From Alphaproteobacteria bacterium (GTDB lineage Bacteria > Pseudomonadota > Alphaproteobacteria > Caulobacterales > Parvularculaceae): a DNA stretch of 64,000 bases. This document shows positions 62,962-64,000 of this stretch, piece after piece. Location: assembly GCA_016125425.1 (NCBI GenBank), contig WGLT01000010.1:45976-109975 (forward strand), read 5' to 3'. Each line of letters starts with the position of its first letter. The first letter of the stretch is position 1. The notes under the pieces are model-generated. The model made no database searches, was not told where the DNA came from, and was given only the letters and a program-made list of their open reading frames with translations. The translations under genes were made by a program, and so were the position numbers.

Positions 62962-63218
62962 GGGCGGCTCCCCTGCCATGCGCGGGAAAAAGGCCCCCGC
63001 GACTTGCTCCTTTATGGTTAACACAGCGCGCGCCGCTCCGACAGGGCGGCAGACTCAGCCGGGCGCGCCAATATCCGCTCGCGGCGGCGCAAAGGCGCTA
63101 GATCATTGGAAGGGCGTCGCTTTTCGGCGCAGCGTAACCCTCGCCCCGGGGGCGAGGCGGGGCTTGCGCGCGGGCTCGGACGCGTGCAGGAGAGCAGGCA
63201 GCCATCGCTCCCGACGCC

Positions 63219-63863
63219 ATGCCGCCGCTGCTCGCTTCCTTCGTCGCCGCCTTCGTCACGCTCTTCATCGTGATCGATCCGATCATGGTGACGCCGATTT
63301 TCGCGTCGCTGACCAAAGAAGAGTCGCATCGCGCGCGTTTGAAGATCGCCTTCATGGCCGCGGTTTATTCGGTCGCGATCCTTGTCTTTTTCGGATTTGC
63401 GGGGAACGCGCTGCTCCACCGGCTCGGCGTCAGCCTCGCCGCCTTTCGCGCCGCGATGGGAATTATTCTGTTCATCATGGGCTTTCGCATGTTCTTCGAC
63501 CCGGACAGCGAAACCAATGCGAAAACGCCTGGTCCGAAAGCGGCCCAGCGCGAGAACATCGCCTTCTTCCCGCTTGCGATCCCGATGCTCGCAGGGCCCG
63601 GCGCGATTGCGACCGTGATGCTCTTGATGGGCCCGAACACCGGACTGATCGAAAAAGGCGCGGTGCTCGTCGCGACGATCATCGTCCTGGCGATCGGCGT
63701 ATTGATGATGGCCTTCGCAGGGCGCATCGGCGACGCCCTCGGCCGCACCGGCATGAATGCGATCACGCGCATTCTCGGCATGCTGCTGATGGCGCTGGCG
63801 ACGCAATATGTATTCGACGGCGTGCGGATCGGCATTCTGGGCCTGACGCAGCAGGCGACCTAG
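63219..63863 (+). CDS. MarC-family membrane protein, C-terminus at IS junction
   Basis: The 214-residue MarC/SnatA-type protein has about six membrane segments. It shows the conserved FIVIDPIMVTPIFASLT near residue 17, GIILFIMGFRMFF near 84, FFPLAIPMLAGPGAI near 118, and LGMLLMALATQYVFDGV near 187. Members include SnatA, a neutral amino-acid transporter, but function is poorly defined. The stop codon TAG is formed at the boundary with an IS630-type element (TA target plus G from the element), so the native C-terminus may have been altered by a few residues. The start has a distant GGAGAG. Confidence 0.88.
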   Translation: MPPLLASFVAAFVTLFIVIDPIMVTPIFASLTKEESHRARLKIAFMAAVYSVAILVFFGFAGNALLHRLGVSLAAFRAAMGIILFIMGFRMFFDPDSETNAKTPGPKAAQRENIAFFPLAIPMLAGPGAIATVMLLMGPNTGLIEKGAVLVATIIVLAIGVLMMAFAGRIGDALGRTGMNAITRILGMLLMALATQYVFDGVRIGILGLTQQAT

Positions 63864-64000
63864 AGCCGGTTGCATATTAGGCGATGCGATATCCTGAGTG
63901 ACGGATGTAGCTTGCGCATTCGTCTGGCGGAAAGCGGTCAAGCAGTCGTCCAATTTCGTCCCAAAGGGCTTCGACGGTTCGCTTTGCCGCGCTGCGCAAG
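63861..64000 (-). mobile_element. End of an IS630-family insertion sequence
   Basis: The last 140 bases hold the 3' end of a transposase gene of IS630 type. The element begins directly after a TA dinucleotide at 63861-63862 (the IS630 target), with the terminal sequence GAGCCGGTTGCATATTAGGC. The rest of the element runs beyond the window, so the other terminal repeat and target duplication cannot be checked. Confidence 0.75.
63877..64000 (-). CDS. IS630-family transposase, C-terminal part (truncated by window)
   Basis: Reading the minus strand from the window edge gives LRSAAKRTVEALWDEIGRLL, then DRFPPDECASYIRHSGYRIA and a stop (TAA at 63879-63877). The pattern RTVEALWDEIGRLLDRF...ECxxYxxxxGY is the typical end of IS630-family DDE transposases. 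Only about 41 C-terminal residues are visible; the DDE residues lie outside. The frame is open at the window end, so the gene may be intact there. Confidence 0.8.
   Translation of the reverse strand, partial: LRSAAKRTVEALWDEIGRLLDRFPPDECASYIRHSGYRIA

Noticed and set aside
63098..63190. CCTCGCCC hairpin upstream of marC
   Set aside because: A short GC-rich palindrome without thymine run or neighbour that needs termination; likely chance in GC-rich DNA.

Overview
The window is a high-GC chromosomal segment from an alphaproteobacterium, most likely of the order Hyphomicrobiales (Rhizobiales). Evidence: the cell-cycle regulator GcrA, the PHA regulator PhaR beside phaAB, a DUF4164-type coiled-coil gene before zapA, a BamF-like DUF3035 lipoprotein after ileS-lspA, a TIGR01459 HAD protein before ribF, a Coq4-family protein, and CIRCE-controlled groESL. 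Genus cannot be fixed from the sequence alone. No rRNA, tRNA, CRISPR array or prophage was recognised. Coding density is high and most of the window is core metabolism and envelope biology.

Layout. 0-5 kb: a small membrane protein, rimO, then phoR-phoU-phoB without the Pst transporter genes. 5-9.2 kb: gcrA (minus), then a tight plus-strand run of ABC-2 permease, hslO (Hsp33), ppk2 and a 2OG-Fe(II) oxygenase. 9.1-12.1 kb: a 0.5-kb non-coding stretch with three TTGCGCAA palindromes, an FkbM methyltransferase, and an AT-richer Fic gene preceded by a 21-bp direct repeat with an exact 100-bp offset. 12.1-15 kb: a ScfR/RamB-type regulator divergent from isocitrate lyase. 15-25 kb: Sel1-like secreted protein, yidD, thrS, then an envelope-polysaccharide cluster (O-antigen-ligase-like protein, GT2, two ArnT-like GT39 proteins, a dolichyl-phosphate-type GT2). 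25-33.7 kb: a GGDEF/EAL protein, rlmJ, phaR/phaA/phaB, two secreted unknowns, a Coq4-like protein. 33.8-39.1 kb: tkt-gap-pgk-fba on the minus strand. 39.3-51.5 kb: zapA pair, nitroreductase, ileS-lspA-bamF-mutL, ribF with a HAD protein, a degenerate EAL protein, an OmpA lipoprotein. 51.8-53.9 kb: groESL with a heat-shock promoter and CIRCE. 54-60 kb: an exported redox cassette (cytochrome c lipoprotein, FAD sugar-lactone-oxidase-like enzyme, Tat-exported PLP enzyme) divergent from a TetR gene with a 22-bp perfect operator, then an unusual alpha/beta hydrolase with a membrane tail. 60.2-64 kb: an XrtD-type exosortase fused to EpsI, a LysM lipoprotein, marC, and the end of an IS630-family element whose junction supplies the marC stop codon.

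How it fits together. Phosphate signalling (PhoRUB) and polyphosphate kinase lie a few kb apart, and PPK2 is translationally coupled to Hsp33. Carbon storage (phaAB/phaR), acetyl-CoA assimilation (isocitrate lyase) and lower Calvin/glycolytic enzymes indicate a flexible carbon metabolism. Best candidates for new biology are the TetR-controlled periplasmic redox cassette, the orphan XrtD-EpsI exosortase, the Hsp33-PPK2-oxygenase operon, and the Fic gene with its duplicated upstream motif. All functions are read from sequence motifs by eye; no database search was possible.
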